DNA of 64,000 bases from Kutzneria chonburiensis (GCF_028622115.1 NZ_CP097263.1:682001-746000); one strand, 5' to 3'; shown: positions 40,169 to 49,835, counted from the first letter of the stretch. Numbers and translations are program-made. Notes: generated from the letters alone by a model not told the origin.

Positions 40169-41176
40169 TCACTTGACCAGACCGATGAGCCCGACAGCCC
40201 CGAACATCAGGCACAGCACGATGTTCTTCCACCGGTTCTCCACCAGCACGGCCACGAACTCGCGCAGGAAGGCGTTGGGCCAGAAGTAGCGGGCCGTCGG
40301 CGCGCCGAGCACCTGCCCGTTCACCTTGGCCCGCCGGGCGTACAGCGCGGCCCGCAGCACGTGATAGTTGCTCGTGACGATGGTGCAGCGGTAGTCCGGC
40401 TTGTCGGCCAGCATGATCCGCCGGCTGAAGGTCAGGTTCTCCAGCGTGGTGGTGGACTTGTCCTCGAGCCGGATGGCCTCGGCCGGCACGCCGGTGGAGA
40501 TCAGGTAGTCGGCCATCGCCCGGGCCTCCGACACGGGCTCGTCCGCGCCCTGCCCGCCAGACGTGATCATCAGCGGCGCGCCGCCACGGCCCCGCACCCG
40601 CTCCCACACCTGCCGGCCGCGGTCCAGCCGGCCGGCCAGCAGCTTGGACACCTCGCCGCGGATCAGCCCGGCGCCCAGCACCACCACGAAGTCCACGTCC
40701 TGGCGCTGCCGCACCCGGCCGTAGAACACCGAGTACAGCAGGAAACAGCAGAACACGAACGAGATGTAGAACAGCATGCCGCCGATGCCGATGAACGCCG
40801 AGATCAGGAACCGGTTCTCGGAGCCGACGGCCAGCAGCGTCAGCCCGAAGAAGGCGACGATCACCAGGCCGGCCAGCGTGGTCAGCACCGAGGACAGCCG
40901 CAGCCCTTCGCGCCGGATCATGGTGAAGCCGTTGACGAACAGGAACACGGTCAGCGCCACCGTGGTCAGCGGCACGCCGATGGCCAGCAGCGCCAGCGGG
41001 ACCACGGCCAGCCACGGCGACACCGACCTGGCGGCGCCGAGCCCGGCGAAGGACAGGAAGAACAGCGCGAACACGAGGTACACACCGTTGCGCAGCCGGC
41101 GGCGGTCGATCAGGAAGCTGATCAGGAACACCAGCGTCCAGCCGAGGCCGAACGCCAGCCACACCACCGTGTTCAT
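40169..41176 (-). CDS. YdcF/SanA-type membrane protein (DUF218)
   Basis: A 335-residue protein with about five N-terminal membrane helices (residues 1-160) and a C-terminal DUF218 domain: DFVVVLGAGLIRGEVSKLL, ITSGGQGADEPVSEARAMAD, EDKSTTTLENLTFS and TSNYHVLRAALYARR. The domain is found in envelope-linked proteins such as SanA and YdcF; a role in cell-wall precursor handling is suspected but unproven. A last hydrophobic stretch closes the protein. Confidence 0.85.
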   Translation of the reverse strand: MNTVVWLAFGLGWTLVFLISFLIDRRRLRNGVYLVFALFFLSFAGLGAARSVSPWLAVVPLALLAIGVPLTTVALTVFLFVNGFTMIRREGLRLSSVLTTLAGLVIVAFFGLTLLAVGSENRFLISAFIGIGGMLFYISFVFCCFLLYSVFYGRVRQRQDVDFVVVLGAGLIRGEVSKLLAGRLDRGRQVWERVRGRGGAPLMITSGGQGADEPVSEARAMADYLISTGVPAEAIRLEDKSTTTLENLTFSRRIMLADKPDYRCTIVTSNYHVLRAALYARRAKVNGQVLGAPTARYFWPNAFLREFVAVLVENRWKNIVLCLMFGAVGLIGLVK

Positions 41177-41228
41177 GGACCGGACTGTAGCCGGTGGGTC
41201 ACGCACCGCCGTCAGCGGCCCGGCCGGC

Positions 41229-42797
41229 TCAGGCGCTGGTCAGCCGCCGTCGGTCGCGCTGTGCGGCCGGATCCGGCACGGGCGAGGCGAGCAGCAGGGC
41301 CTGCGTGTACGGGTGCGTGGGCTGGTGCAGCACGGTGGCGCACGGCCCCTGCTCGACCAGGTGGCCGGCCCGCAGCACGGCAACCCGCTCACAGACGCGA
41401 TCAACCACCGCGAGATCGTGGCTGATGAACAGGCAGCCGAAGCCGAACTCCGCGTGCAGCCGCTCCAGCACGTCCAGTACCGCCGCCTGCACCGAGACGT
41501 CCAGGGCGCTGGTCGGCTCGTCGGCGATCAGCAGATCCGGTCCCAGCACCACGGCCCGGGCCAGGCTGACCCGTTGCCGCTGGCCGCCGGACAACTCGTG
41601 GCCGCGGCGGTCCAGCAGGGTGTGCGGCAGCTCGACGGCGTCCATCAGCTCCCGGACCTTGCGCAGCCGCTCGGCCCTGCCGGCCCTGGTGTGGATCACC
41701 AGCGGCTCGGCGATGGTCTGCGCCACGGTCTTGGTCGGGTCCAAAGAGGACGCCGGGTCCTGGAACACCACGCCAAGGCGGCGGCGGTCCAGCTTGCCGT
41801 CGAAGAGGGTGACCATGCCGGACCTGGGCTTGACCAGACCGAGCGCGCACTGGGCCAGTGTGGTCTTGCCGGAGCCGGACTCGCCGACCAGGCCGACGAT
41901 CTCGCCGCGGCCGACGTGCAGCGACACGTCGTCGACGACGCGGCGACCGTGGTACTCCACCACGATGTTGTCCAGCCTGAGCACCGGGTTCTCGACGGCC
42001 GGCTGTTCCTCGTGCCGGGTGTCGCCGAGTTTCGGCACGGCGGCCAGGAGTTTCTTGGTGTAGTCGGCCTTCGGGGCGGCGAACAGTGTCTCGGTGTCCG
42101 CCTCCTCGACGACCTTTCCGTTGCGCAGCACCAGCACCCGGTCGGCGACGTCGGCCACCACGCCGAGGTTGTGGGTGATCAGCAGCGTGCCGGTGCCCTC
42201 GGTGTCGCGGATGTCCCGCAGCAGATCGAGGATCTGCTGCTGCACGGTGACATCGAGGGACGTGGTCGGCTCGTCGGCCAGGATCAGCCCGGGGCCGGCG
42301 GCGATCGCGATGGCGATCAGCACGCGTTGCCGCAGGCCGCCGGAAAGCTGGTGCGGATACTGCTTGAGCCGTTTGGCCGCCTCCGGCACGCCGACGCGTT
42401 CGAGGAGTGTGACAACGTGGTCGTGGTAGCGCTTGTGTCGTTGTGGCTTGGCGTCATGGTTGCGTATTGCCTCGGCGACCTGGAAGCCGATGGTGTGCAA
42501 CGGGTTCAGCGCGGTCATCGGCTCCTGGAACACCATGCCCGCGCCACGCCCGCGCAGCTGCCGCAGCTCTTCGCCGGTTGCTTCGGCGATGTTCTTGCCG
42601 GCCACCGTGATCGTGCCGGCCACGGTGGCGGACCGGGGGAGCAGGCCGAGCGCCGCCAGCGCGACCGTGCTCTTGCCCGAGCCCGACTCGCCGACGAGGG
42701 CGACGATCTCGCCCCTGGACACGGTCACCGACAGGCCGTCGACGGCGACGGCGGAACCGTAGCTGACCCGCAGGTCGGCGATGTCCAGAACACTCAT
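41229..42797 (-). CDS. Dual-domain ABC ATPase, oligopeptide/nickel (Opp/Dpp) type
   Basis: A 522-residue protein with two ATPase domains fused head to tail, equivalent to DppD plus DppF. Domain 1: GESGSGKST, Q-loop VFQEPMTALNP, signature LSGGLRQR, ILADEPTTSLD. Domain 2: GESGSGKTT, VFQDPASSLDP, LSGGQRQR, LIADEPTSALD. The Opp-type tail HPYTQALLLASP is present in domain 2. It powers the two permeases upstream, with 4-bp overlaps throughout the operon. Confidence 0.93.
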   Translation of the reverse strand: MSVLDIADLRVSYGSAVAVDGLSVTVSRGEIVALVGESGSGKSTVALAALGLLPRSATVAGTITVAGKNIAEATGEELRQLRGRGAGMVFQEPMTALNPLHTIGFQVAEAIRNHDAKPQRHKRYHDHVVTLLERVGVPEAAKRLKQYPHQLSGGLRQRVLIAIAIAAGPGLILADEPTTSLDVTVQQQILDLLRDIRDTEGTGTLLITHNLGVVADVADRVLVLRNGKVVEEADTETLFAAPKADYTKKLLAAVPKLGDTRHEEQPAVENPVLRLDNIVVEYHGRRVVDDVSLHVGRGEIVGLVGESGSGKTTLAQCALGLVKPRSGMVTLFDGKLDRRRLGVVFQDPASSLDPTKTVAQTIAEPLVIHTRAGRAERLRKVRELMDAVELPHTLLDRRGHELSGGQRQRVSLARAVVLGPDLLIADEPTSALDVSVQAAVLDVLERLHAEFGFGCLFISHDLAVVDRVCERVAVLRAGHLVEQGPCATVLHQPTHPYTQALLLASPVPDPAAQRDRRRLTSA

Positions 42798-43636
42798 GCC
42801 CGCCCCCTCGCCGCGAACGCGTCGCGCAGCCCGTCGCCGACGAAGTTGATCGCGCAGACCACCAGCACGATCGCGATGCCGGGCGGCAGGATCAGCCACC
42901 ACGCGCCGTCATAGGTGTACGTGATGCCCTTGCTCAGCATCGCGCCCCAGTCGGTGGCCGGCGGCGGCACGCCAAGCCCGAGGAAGCTCACGTACGCCAC
43001 CAGCAGGATCGCCTCGGCGATCTGGAGGGTGCCGGCCACCACCAGCGTGCCGACCGCGTTGGGCAGCAGGTGGCTGAACACCACCCGCAGCCGGCCGGCG
43101 CCCATCACCGTGATGGCCTTGATGAAGTCCCGTTCCCGCAACGTCGCCGCCTCGGCCCGCAGCAACCGCGCCGGCACCAGCCAGGACACGCAGCCGATCA
43201 CCAGTGACAGCACCAGCACCGATGGCGTGATCAGCGTGGCCGCGACGAGCAGCAGGAACAGTGCGGGAATGGCCACGCCGGTGTCGACGACGCGCATCAG
43301 CACCGCGTCGAGCCAACCGCCGGCGTAGCCGGCGAGCGCGCCCCAGATCGCGCCGATGGCCGTGGCCAGCAGGCCGGCCAGCACGCCGATGGCCAGCGAG
43401 GTCCGGCCGGCGACCATCAGTCGGCCCAGCACGTCGTAGCCGAGGTCGTCGGTGCCGAGCGGATGTCCCTGCTGCCCAGGGGAAAGCCGGGACGCGCCGA
43501 GGTCGGTGTGCACCTGGTCGGTGTGGTAGAGCAGCGGGCCGAGCAGGCAGAAAGCCAGCACCAGCAGCAGGATCACCGTGCCGGCGACGGCCAATCGGTT
43601 GCTGCGCAGGCGGAATCGGGCGGGCATCATGGTCAT
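42794..43636 (-). CDS. ABC transporter permease, DppC type
   Basis: A 280-residue membrane protein with about six helices. It has the OppC-type N-terminal HPLGTDDLGYDVLGRLMVAGR and the EAA loop region (AEAATLRERDFIKAITVMGA, then LLPNAVGTLVV). It overlaps the upstream permease gene by 4 bp (ATGA) and the ATPase gene by 4 bp. Forms the channel with the other permease. Confidence 0.92.
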   Translation of the reverse strand: MTMMPARFRLRSNRLAVAGTVILLLVLAFCLLGPLLYHTDQVHTDLGASRLSPGQQGHPLGTDDLGYDVLGRLMVAGRTSLAIGVLAGLLATAIGAIWGALAGYAGGWLDAVLMRVVDTGVAIPALFLLLVAATLITPSVLVLSLVIGCVSWLVPARLLRAEAATLRERDFIKAITVMGAGRLRVVFSHLLPNAVGTLVVAGTLQIAEAILLVAYVSFLGLGVPPPATDWGAMLSKGITYTYDGAWWLILPPGIAIVLVVCAINFVGDGLRDAFAARGRA

Positions 43637-44592
43637 GACTTCGCTCCCGGCACCCGGACCCGCGGGTCGATCAGCAGTTGCAGCACGTCGGCCAGCAGCG
43701 ACCCGAGCACCGTGGTCACCGCGATCACCAGCACCACGCCGAGCAGCACCGGGAAGTCGGCGTTGCGGGCGGCGGTCCAGAACAGCAGTCCGACGCCCGG
43801 GTAGTTGAACATCGACTCCACCACCAGCGAGCCGCCGAACACCACCGGGATCGAGTAGCCGATCAGCGACACCACCGAGGTCAGCGAGTTCGGCCAGACG
43901 TGCCGCCACAGGATCGTGCGCTCCGGCGTGCCCTTGGCCCGGGCCGTGCGGACGTAGTCCTCGGCCAGGTTGTCCACTGTGGACGAGCGCATGTATCGGC
44001 TGTAGGCGACGGCGGTGGCCGCCCCGCCGGCAATCACCGGCAGCACCAGCGATCCCGGTTGGGACAACAGGTCGGCCACGGTGTCGCCCTGCGCCGCCTG
44101 GGCCGGGAAGATCGGCCAGACCTGGGCGAACAGGATGATCAGCACCAGCGACAGGAAGAACACCGGCGTCGCGTACAGCACGAAGGCCAGCCCGGTGCTG
44201 ACCACGTCCAGCGCCCGGCCGCGGCGGGTCGCCTGCCACACGCCCAGCGGCAGTGCCACCAGAATGCCCAGAATGGTGGAAGTTGCCGTCAGCACCAGGG
44301 TTTTCGGCAGCCGCTCGGCCAGCAGCGTGCTGACGTCGGTGTTGAGCGTGTAGGAGGAGCCGAGGTCGCCGTGCAGCAGCCGGAGCAGATAGTCCCAGTA
44401 CTGCACGGGAATCGACTGGTCGAAACCTTGGCTCTTGTTGAAGGCGTCGATCTGCGCCGGGGTGGCCTTGACGCCGAGCACGCCGCGGGCCGGACCGCCG
44501 GGCAGCAAATGCAGGATCACGAAGGTCACCACCGTGACCAGGAAGACCACGAGCAGCGCCAACAGCAGTCGGCGGGCCAGGAATCTCGTCAT
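43633..44592 (-). CDS. ABC transporter permease, DppB type
   Basis: A 319-residue membrane protein: FLARRLLLALLVVFLVTVVT first helix, LPGGPARGVLG, then EDYVRTARAKGTPERTILWR, the EAA loop of OppB-type permeases. Six membrane helices. Lies 4 bp after the substrate-binding protein gene. Confidence 0.92.
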   Translation of the reverse strand: MTRFLARRLLLALLVVFLVTVVTFVILHLLPGGPARGVLGVKATPAQIDAFNKSQGFDQSIPVQYWDYLLRLLHGDLGSSYTLNTDVSTLLAERLPKTLVLTATSTILGILVALPLGVWQATRRGRALDVVSTGLAFVLYATPVFFLSLVLIILFAQVWPIFPAQAAQGDTVADLLSQPGSLVLPVIAGGAATAVAYSRYMRSSTVDNLAEDYVRTARAKGTPERTILWRHVWPNSLTSVVSLIGYSIPVVFGGSLVVESMFNYPGVGLLFWTAARNADFPVLLGVVLVIAVTTVLGSLLADVLQLLIDPRVRVPGAKS

Positions 44593-44596
44593 GGTG

Positions 44597-46330
44597 TCAC
44601 CTCCGGTACCAGCGCTGGGGTTGCAGGCCCGCCAGGGGATCCTGCGTGATGCCGCCGAGCGAGGTGTCGATGGCCGACACCTGGTAGGGCGGGTTGGGCA
44701 TCCAGATCACCGGCAGCTGCTCGGCCAGCCGGGCGCTGTAGTCGACCATGGCCTGGGGCGAGGTGGACAGCGTGGACGCGGCGATCAGATCGTCGGTCGG
44801 CTTGTCCCGGTAGTTGCCGAAGTTGACCCCGGCGTCGGTGGCGAACAGCTGCTCGCCGCTGGGATAGGCCGGGAAGTACCAGCTGCCCTGCGTGCCGAAG
44901 TACGACAGCTGCCAGGCGCAGGCCGGGCTGCTCGGCTCGCACGTGCTTCCGTTGGCCAGCACGGTGTTCAGCGGCTGGGCGTTGATCCGCAGCTCGATGC
45001 CGACCTTCGACAGCTCGGACTTGAGCTCCTGCATGGTGCCGTCGGTCTCGTCCGAACCGGATTCGGTCAGCAGCGTCATCGACAGCCGCGTGCCCTTGTC
45101 GATGCCCTGGCCACATTTCTTCGGTTCCTGGCAGGTCCGGACACCGTCCGCGCCGGGCTGCCAGCCGTGATCGCCGAGGAGCTTTTTCGCCGCGTCCAGA
45201 TCGAACGGGTAGGGATCGTTCTTCTGGCTCTCCGACAGGAAGGTCGGGTCGTTGTCCTGCGGCACCGGGCCGTGGCCGGGAGTGGCGGTGCCGCGCCAGA
45301 TCACTTGCGAGATGGCCTGCTGGTCGACCGTGTGCTGGATCGCCTGCCTGATGTACAGCTGCTTGAAGACGTTTCCCAGCGCCGGATTGTTGAAGTTGTA
45401 CGGGATGTAGGTGATGGACCAGCCGTTCCACGGCTCGATCCGGTAGCCCAACGACTCCAGTTTCGGCTTCTGGCCCAGGTTCGTGGTCGGCACGTAGCCG
45501 TAGTCGACGCCGCCGGCCAGCAGCACGTTGTACTCGGCGGCCGAGCTGGTGAACGTCAGGAAGGTGACCTTGTCCAGGTGCGCGGCGTCTTCCCCGGTGT
45601 AGTGCGGGTTCTTGGCCAGCGTGACCTGGCCGGTGGGGGAGAACGACTGCAACTCGAACGGGCCGTCGACGACCTTCCACAGTGGACTGGAGTTGTACCC
45701 GCCCAGGTTCTTGGCCTGGGACACCAGGTAGTCGAAGTTCTTGCGCGGATCGGTGTCGTGGCTCCAGGCGTGCTTGGGCAGCGGCGCCATCAGCGCCAGC
45801 TGGTTGGCCGTGAACCAGCCCGGGTTGTACGTCTTGTCCAGGGTGAGCGTGAAGGTGTGGTCGTCGACGACGTGGAAGTCGGTGACGTCGTCGGGCATCA
45901 GGCCCTTGGAGTAGACCGCCCACTCGTCCTTGGCCGCGCGCACCATGTCGAACCAGAACTGGACGTCGGCGCTGGTCAGCGGCGTGCCGTCGGACCAGCT
46001 CAGCGGCTTGAGCGTGATCGTCACCGACTTGCCGTCGGGCGCGTACACGGGAGCGTCGGCCGCGCTGGCCTTGTCGTCGAGGGCGACCGCGCCGGAGGAG
46101 CCGTCGTAGGCGTAGAGCGGCAGGAACAGCGCCGACTGAATGACACCGTTGTAGCTGGCGGTGTAGCCGGGGATCGGCAGCGGCAGGATCCAGTTCGGGG
46201 CGGCCGAGGGCGGCAGCGCGAAGCTCACGGTGTTCGGGCCGCCGACGCCGTGCCGCACCTGGCCGCCGGTGCACGCGGCCAACGCCAGACAACACATCAG
46301 GGCGGCCAGCCGGCCGAGCCTCCGTCGCAT
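44597..46330 (-). CDS. ABC transporter substrate-binding lipoprotein, peptide type
   Basis: A 577-residue SBP_bac_5 family lipoprotein (lipobox LALAAC). Family features include WSDGTPLTSADVQFWFDMVR, the ligand-pocket region with AIQHTVDQQAISQVIWRGTA and HGPVP, and a C-terminal WMPNPPYQVSA. Such proteins carry oligopeptides, nickel or sugars; the neighbouring M81 peptidase favours peptides. An operator-like inverted repeat ends ten bases upstream of the ATG, so the whole ABC operon is probably under the divergent ROK regulator. Confidence 0.9.
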   Translation of the reverse strand: MRRRLGRLAALMCCLALAACTGGQVRHGVGGPNTVSFALPPSAAPNWILPLPIPGYTASYNGVIQSALFLPLYAYDGSSGAVALDDKASAADAPVYAPDGKSVTITLKPLSWSDGTPLTSADVQFWFDMVRAAKDEWAVYSKGLMPDDVTDFHVVDDHTFTLTLDKTYNPGWFTANQLALMAPLPKHAWSHDTDPRKNFDYLVSQAKNLGGYNSSPLWKVVDGPFELQSFSPTGQVTLAKNPHYTGEDAAHLDKVTFLTFTSSAAEYNVLLAGGVDYGYVPTTNLGQKPKLESLGYRIEPWNGWSITYIPYNFNNPALGNVFKQLYIRQAIQHTVDQQAISQVIWRGTATPGHGPVPQDNDPTFLSESQKNDPYPFDLDAAKKLLGDHGWQPGADGVRTCQEPKKCGQGIDKGTRLSMTLLTESGSDETDGTMQELKSELSKVGIELRINAQPLNTVLANGSTCEPSSPACAWQLSYFGTQGSWYFPAYPSGEQLFATDAGVNFGNYRDKPTDDLIAASTLSTSPQAMVDYSARLAEQLPVIWMPNPPYQVSAIDTSLGGITQDPLAGLQPQRWYRR

Positions 46331-46339
46331 CCCGCCTCA

Positions 46340-46361
46340 CTTCCAACAAAACTGTTGTAAG
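46340..46361 (-). promoter_or_regulatory. ROK-regulator operator candidate
   Basis: CTTCCAACA-AAAC-TGTTGTAAG: 9-bp arms with one mismatch, in an AT-richer patch. It lies between the ABC operon (ATG 46330) and the divergent ROK gene, close enough to the former to block its transcription. Confidence 0.6.
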
Positions 46362-46366
46362 TCCGC

Positions 46367-46394
46367 TTGCTGCGAGTTTCGGGCTGACTATACT
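46367..46394 (+). promoter_or_regulatory. Sigma-70-type promoter for the ROK-M81 operon
   Basis: TTGCTG (46367-46372), 16 bases, TATACT (46389-46394). The -10 box is near consensus; the start codon follows at 46455. Confidence 0.5.
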
Positions 46395-46454
46395 CACGGC
46401 CAGGCCCAGCTGAGGGTCGCGCGAGCAAAGGTTCTCGACACTTGAACCAGAAAT

Positions 46455-47585
46455 GTGTCAACGATGCACGGGCTTGAGGCGAGCGCCGCGCGGGTGGTCG
46501 AGCTGGTCGCCGCCGGCCGGGCCACCTCCCGCAACGAGCTCGCGGTCGGGCTCGGGCTGCCACCGTCCACAGTGAACCTTCGCGTGCAGGCGCTGCTGTC
46601 CGCCGGAGTTCTGGTCGAGCAGGGCGAAGGCCGTTCACACGGCGGTCGCCGGCCGCGGCTGCTGACCGTGAACCCGGGCTTCGGTCACGTCTGGACCATC
46701 GACATCGGCTCCCGGCACGTGCGCCTCGGCCCCATGGACATGACCGGGTCGTTGCTCGCCACCCACGAGCTGCCGATCAGCATCGACACCGAGCCGACTT
46801 TGCTGCTCGGTGAAATCTCCGCCGCCGTGCACGCCCTGCCGCGACCGCCGGGGCGGTGGCTCGGCGTCGGCGTCGGGCTGCCCGGGCCGGTCGACGTCGT
46901 TGCCGGCACCGTGACGCTGCCGTCCCGAATGCCCGGCTGGCGCGGGTTTCCGGCCCGCGAAGCGTTGCAGCGGCTGTTCGAGGTGCCAGTGGTGATCGAC
47001 AACGACGCCAACCTGATGGCGCTGGGGCAGGCTCGCCGCGGTGCGCCGGGGGAGACGCTGGTCGTGGTCAAGGCCGGCACCGGCATCGGCTCGGGGCTGG
47101 TCGTCGACGGGCGTCTGCACCGCGGTCGCGACGGGGCCGCCGGGGACATCAGCCACGTGCGCATCCCGGCCGGCGGCGACCGGCCGTGCAGCTGCGGCAA
47201 CCACGGCTGCCTGGAGACCGTGGCCAGCGGCGCGGCCCTGGTGGCGCAACTTGGCCTGCACAGCACCAGCGATCTGTTGGCCGCCACCGAGGATGTCACG
47301 GTGATGACCGCGGTTCGGCGGGCCGGCGGGCTGCTGGGCGAGGTGTTGGCGACGGTGGTCAACTTCGCCAACCCCGACGCCGTGTTGCTGGGCGGCGCTT
47401 TGGCCGGCTGCGAGGCCTTTGTCGCCGCCGCGCGTGGGGCGTTGTACGAACGGTGTCTGCCGCTGGCCACGCGGCGGCTGCGCATCGACACCGTGTTCGG
47501 CGGGGCCGACGCGGGACTGCTCGGGGCCGGCTCGCTGGCCCTGGAATCCGTTCTGGACGAGGCACTTCGAGGGGAATCGCGCTGA
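46455..47585 (+). CDS. ROK-family transcriptional regulator
   Basis: A 376-residue regulator: winged helix-turn-helix at about 15-65 (ATSRNELAVGLGLPPSTVNL), then the ROK sugar-kinase-like domain (about 75-345) with VGLPGPVDV, VVIDNDANLMALG, KAGTGIGSGLVVDG and the zinc motif CSCGNHGCLE. The kinase Asp and zinc ligands are present, so it could bind a sugar or related effector. It faces the ABC operon across a shared operator region, and its stop overlaps the peptidase start by one base. Confidence 0.92.
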   Translation: MSTMHGLEASAARVVELVAAGRATSRNELAVGLGLPPSTVNLRVQALLSAGVLVEQGEGRSHGGRRPRLLTVNPGFGHVWTIDIGSRHVRLGPMDMTGSLLATHELPISIDTEPTLLLGEISAAVHALPRPPGRWLGVGVGLPGPVDVVAGTVTLPSRMPGWRGFPAREALQRLFEVPVVIDNDANLMALGQARRGAPGETLVVVKAGTGIGSGLVVDGRLHRGRDGAAGDISHVRIPAGGDRPCSCGNHGCLETVASGAALVAQLGLHSTSDLLAATEDVTVMTAVRRAGGLLGEVLATVVNFANPDAVLLGGALAGCEAFVAAARGALYERCLPLATRRLRIDTVFGGADAGLLGAGSLALESVLDEALRGESR

Positions 47586-49015
47586 TGCGGATCGGGATCG
47601 CCGGCATTGCCATCGAGTCCAGCACCTTCTCGCCCCATCGGACCACGGTGGACGACTTCCGCATCACCCGTGGCGACGACCTGCTTGCCCGGTATGCGTT
47701 TCTCGATGCTGACGTGGAGTGGGTGCCGCTGCTGCACGCCGTGTCGCTGCCCGGCGGGGCCGTCACCGAACAGACCTACGCCGCGCTGTCCGAGGAGATC
47801 TACGCCCGGCTGCGCTCGTGCGGGCCGTTGGACGGGCTGTTCTTCGACATCCACGGTGCGATGAGCGTGGTCGGCCGGGTCGACGTCGAGGCCGATCTGA
47901 TCGAGGGCATCCGGGCGATCATCGGTCCCGATGTTCTGGTGTCGGCGTCGATGGACTTGCACGGCAACGTTTCCCATCGGCTGGCCCGCGCCTTGGACCT
48001 GATCACGTGCTACCGCAAGGCCCCGCACACCGACGCCTGGGACACGCGGGAACGGGCCGTGCGGAACCTGGTCACTCGCTTGCGTGACGGCGGAAAGCCG
48101 TTGAAGGCATGGGTGCAGGTGCCGGTGCTGCTGCCCGGCGAGAAGACCAGCACCCGCATCGAGCCCGCCCGCGGCGTGTACGCCATGGTGGACGAAGTCG
48201 AGGCCCTGCCCGGGGTTCTCGACGCCGCCATCTGGGTCGGCTACGCCTGGGCCGACGAACCCCGTTGCCAGGCCGCGATCGTCGTCACCGGCGATGATCG
48301 TTCAGTGATCGAGGCACAGGCTGCCCGCTTGGCGCAGGCCTATTGGGACGCCCGGCACGACTTCGCTTTCGTTGCGCCGACGGGAAGTCTGGGCGAGTGC
48401 GTGGCGCAGGCGCTGGCCAGTGACGCCCGGCCGTTCTTCATCAGCGACTCCGGCGACAATCCGACGGCCGGCGGGGCCGGCGACACGTCGTGGAGCCTGC
48501 ACGAGCTGCTGGGCATGCCGGAAGTCCTTGAGCGGACCACGATCTACGCCCAGATCGTCGATCCGGCGGCCACCGCGGCCGCCGTGCGGGCCGGCGTCGG
48601 CAACCGCGTCGAGGTGTCGGTCGGCGGGCACATCGACTCCGGTCCCTGCGGCCCGGTGCCGCTGGACGCTGTCGTGGAGGCGGTCGATGCCGACGACCCG
48701 GTTGCCGGCACGGCCGTGGTGCTCGGGGTCGGCGGGCTCAAGGTGATCGTCACCGAGCGACGCAAGCCGTACCACCTCGAATCCGACTTCCTGGCCCTCG
48801 GGCTGTCGCCGCGCACCGCCGACCTGGTCATCGTCAAGATCGGGTACCTCGAGCCCGAGCTGTACGACCTGGCCGCCGACTGGCTGCTGGCGCTGACGCC
48901 CGGCGGCGTCGACCAGGACCTGCTTCGCCTCGGACACCGAGGCATCGAGCGGCCGATGTTCCCGTTCGACCCGGACATGCCCTCGCCGTCATTCGTTCCC
49001 GTGTCCATCTGGTGA
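47585..49015 (+). CDS. M81-family metallopeptidase, MlrC-like
   Basis: A 476-residue member of the microcystinase C family: GIAIESSTFSPH near the N-terminus, metal-site candidates FDIHGAM (about residue 90) and MDLHGNVSH (about 125), KAPHTDAWDT, and the C-terminal MlrC_C region (FISDSGDNPTAGGAGDTS; VSVGGHIDSGPCG; LGLSPRTADLVIVKIGYLEP). MlrC cleaves a linear peptide at an Adda residue in sphingomonads; here the natural substrate is probably another modified peptide, imported by the divergent ABC system. Only the terminal enzyme of the microcystin pathway is present, so microcystin use should not be assumed. Confidence 0.9.
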   Translation: MRIGIAGIAIESSTFSPHRTTVDDFRITRGDDLLARYAFLDADVEWVPLLHAVSLPGGAVTEQTYAALSEEIYARLRSCGPLDGLFFDIHGAMSVVGRVDVEADLIEGIRAIIGPDVLVSASMDLHGNVSHRLARALDLITCYRKAPHTDAWDTRERAVRNLVTRLRDGGKPLKAWVQVPVLLPGEKTSTRIEPARGVYAMVDEVEALPGVLDAAIWVGYAWADEPRCQAAIVVTGDDRSVIEAQAARLAQAYWDARHDFAFVAPTGSLGECVAQALASDARPFFISDSGDNPTAGGAGDTSWSLHELLGMPEVLERTTIYAQIVDPAATAAAVRAGVGNRVEVSVGGHIDSGPCGPVPLDAVVEAVDADDPVAGTAVVLGVGGLKVIVTERRKPYHLESDFLALGLSPRTADLVIVKIGYLEPELYDLAADWLLALTPGGVDQDLLRLGHRGIERPMFPFDPDMPSPSFVPVSIW

Positions 49016-49055
49016 GACACGAAATTCCCCGGCGGTGGCCGGCGTTGTGCTCGGT

Positions 49056-49835
49056 ATGACTTTCGCGGGCGAATGGCAGGCATGGCACACCGAACGTGAG
49101 CAGGCGCTGGCTGACCCGTACGGGTGGCTGGCGCTGGTCTCCCTGGACTGGCTGGAGGACAGCGCCCGGTCTTATCCCGGGCTGCCGGGGCTGTGGTGGC
49201 AGGACGCCGAGGCGGCGTATTTCGATCCGCAGGGCGCTTCCGTCACCTATGACGGCCAGCCCGTCACCGAGGTCCTTCGGCTCTCGCTGATCAACAGCGG
49301 GCCCGGCGTGCGGATCATCGTCGGCAATCTGGAGGTCGAGGTCGCCCGGCGCTCCGGATACCTGATCCGGGTCCACGACCCCAAGGCTTCGGTCCTGCGC
49401 GACTTCCACGGCGTGCCGTCCTACGACCCCGACGAGTCCTTCGTCTTCGCCGGCGCGTTCGAACCCTTCGACCAGCCGCGCCCGACCACCGTCGGCGCCG
49501 TTGTCGAAGGCCTCAGCCACGTCTACACCGCCCCCGGCATCGTCCGGTTCTCACGGGACGGCGTCGAGCACACGCTCACCGCCTTCAACGGCAAGGACGG
49601 CGGGCTCAGCATCCTGTTCACCGACGGCACCAGCGGCGTCACCACCTACGCCGCCAACCGGTCGTTGGCCGTGCCTGCCGCCGCCCCCGACGGCACCGTC
49701 ACGCTCGACTTCAACCGCGCCGTCAACCTGCCGTGCGCCTTCACCGACTTCGCCACCTGCCCGCTGCCGCCCGAGGGCAACCGCCTGCCGTTCTCCGTTG
49801 AGGCCGGGGAGAAGACGCCTTACGAGCGGTCCTGA
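49056..49835 (+). CDS. DUF1684 family protein
   Basis: A 259-residue protein: WQAWHTEREQALADPYGWLA, LVSLDWLED, a central beta region and the conserved C-terminal DFNRAVNLPCAFTDFATCPL and PPEGNRLPFSVEAGEK. This is the DUF1684 signature; the function is unknown. I start at ATG 49056, dropping eight codons of upstream frame. No signal peptide. Its 3' end overlaps the convergent cupin gene by 16 bp. Confidence 0.88.
   Translation: MTFAGEWQAWHTEREQALADPYGWLALVSLDWLEDSARSYPGLPGLWWQDAEAAYFDPQGASVTYDGQPVTEVLRLSLINSGPGVRIIVGNLEVEVARRSGYLIRVHDPKASVLRDFHGVPSYDPDESFVFAGAFEPFDQPRPTTVGAVVEGLSHVYTAPGIVRFSRDGVEHTLTAFNGKDGGLSILFTDGTSGVTTYAANRSLAVPAAAPDGTVTLDFNRAVNLPCAFTDFATCPLPPEGNRLPFSVEAGEKTPYERS

Noticed and set aside
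37200-41176. Secondary-metabolite gene cluster around the P450
   Set aside because: No synthase, ligase or core biosynthetic gene is present; only a TetR/P450 pair, an epimerase and lipoproteins.
41229-49015. Complete microcystin-degradation pathway
   Set aside because: Only an MlrC-like enzyme is present; MlrA and MlrB equivalents are absent.
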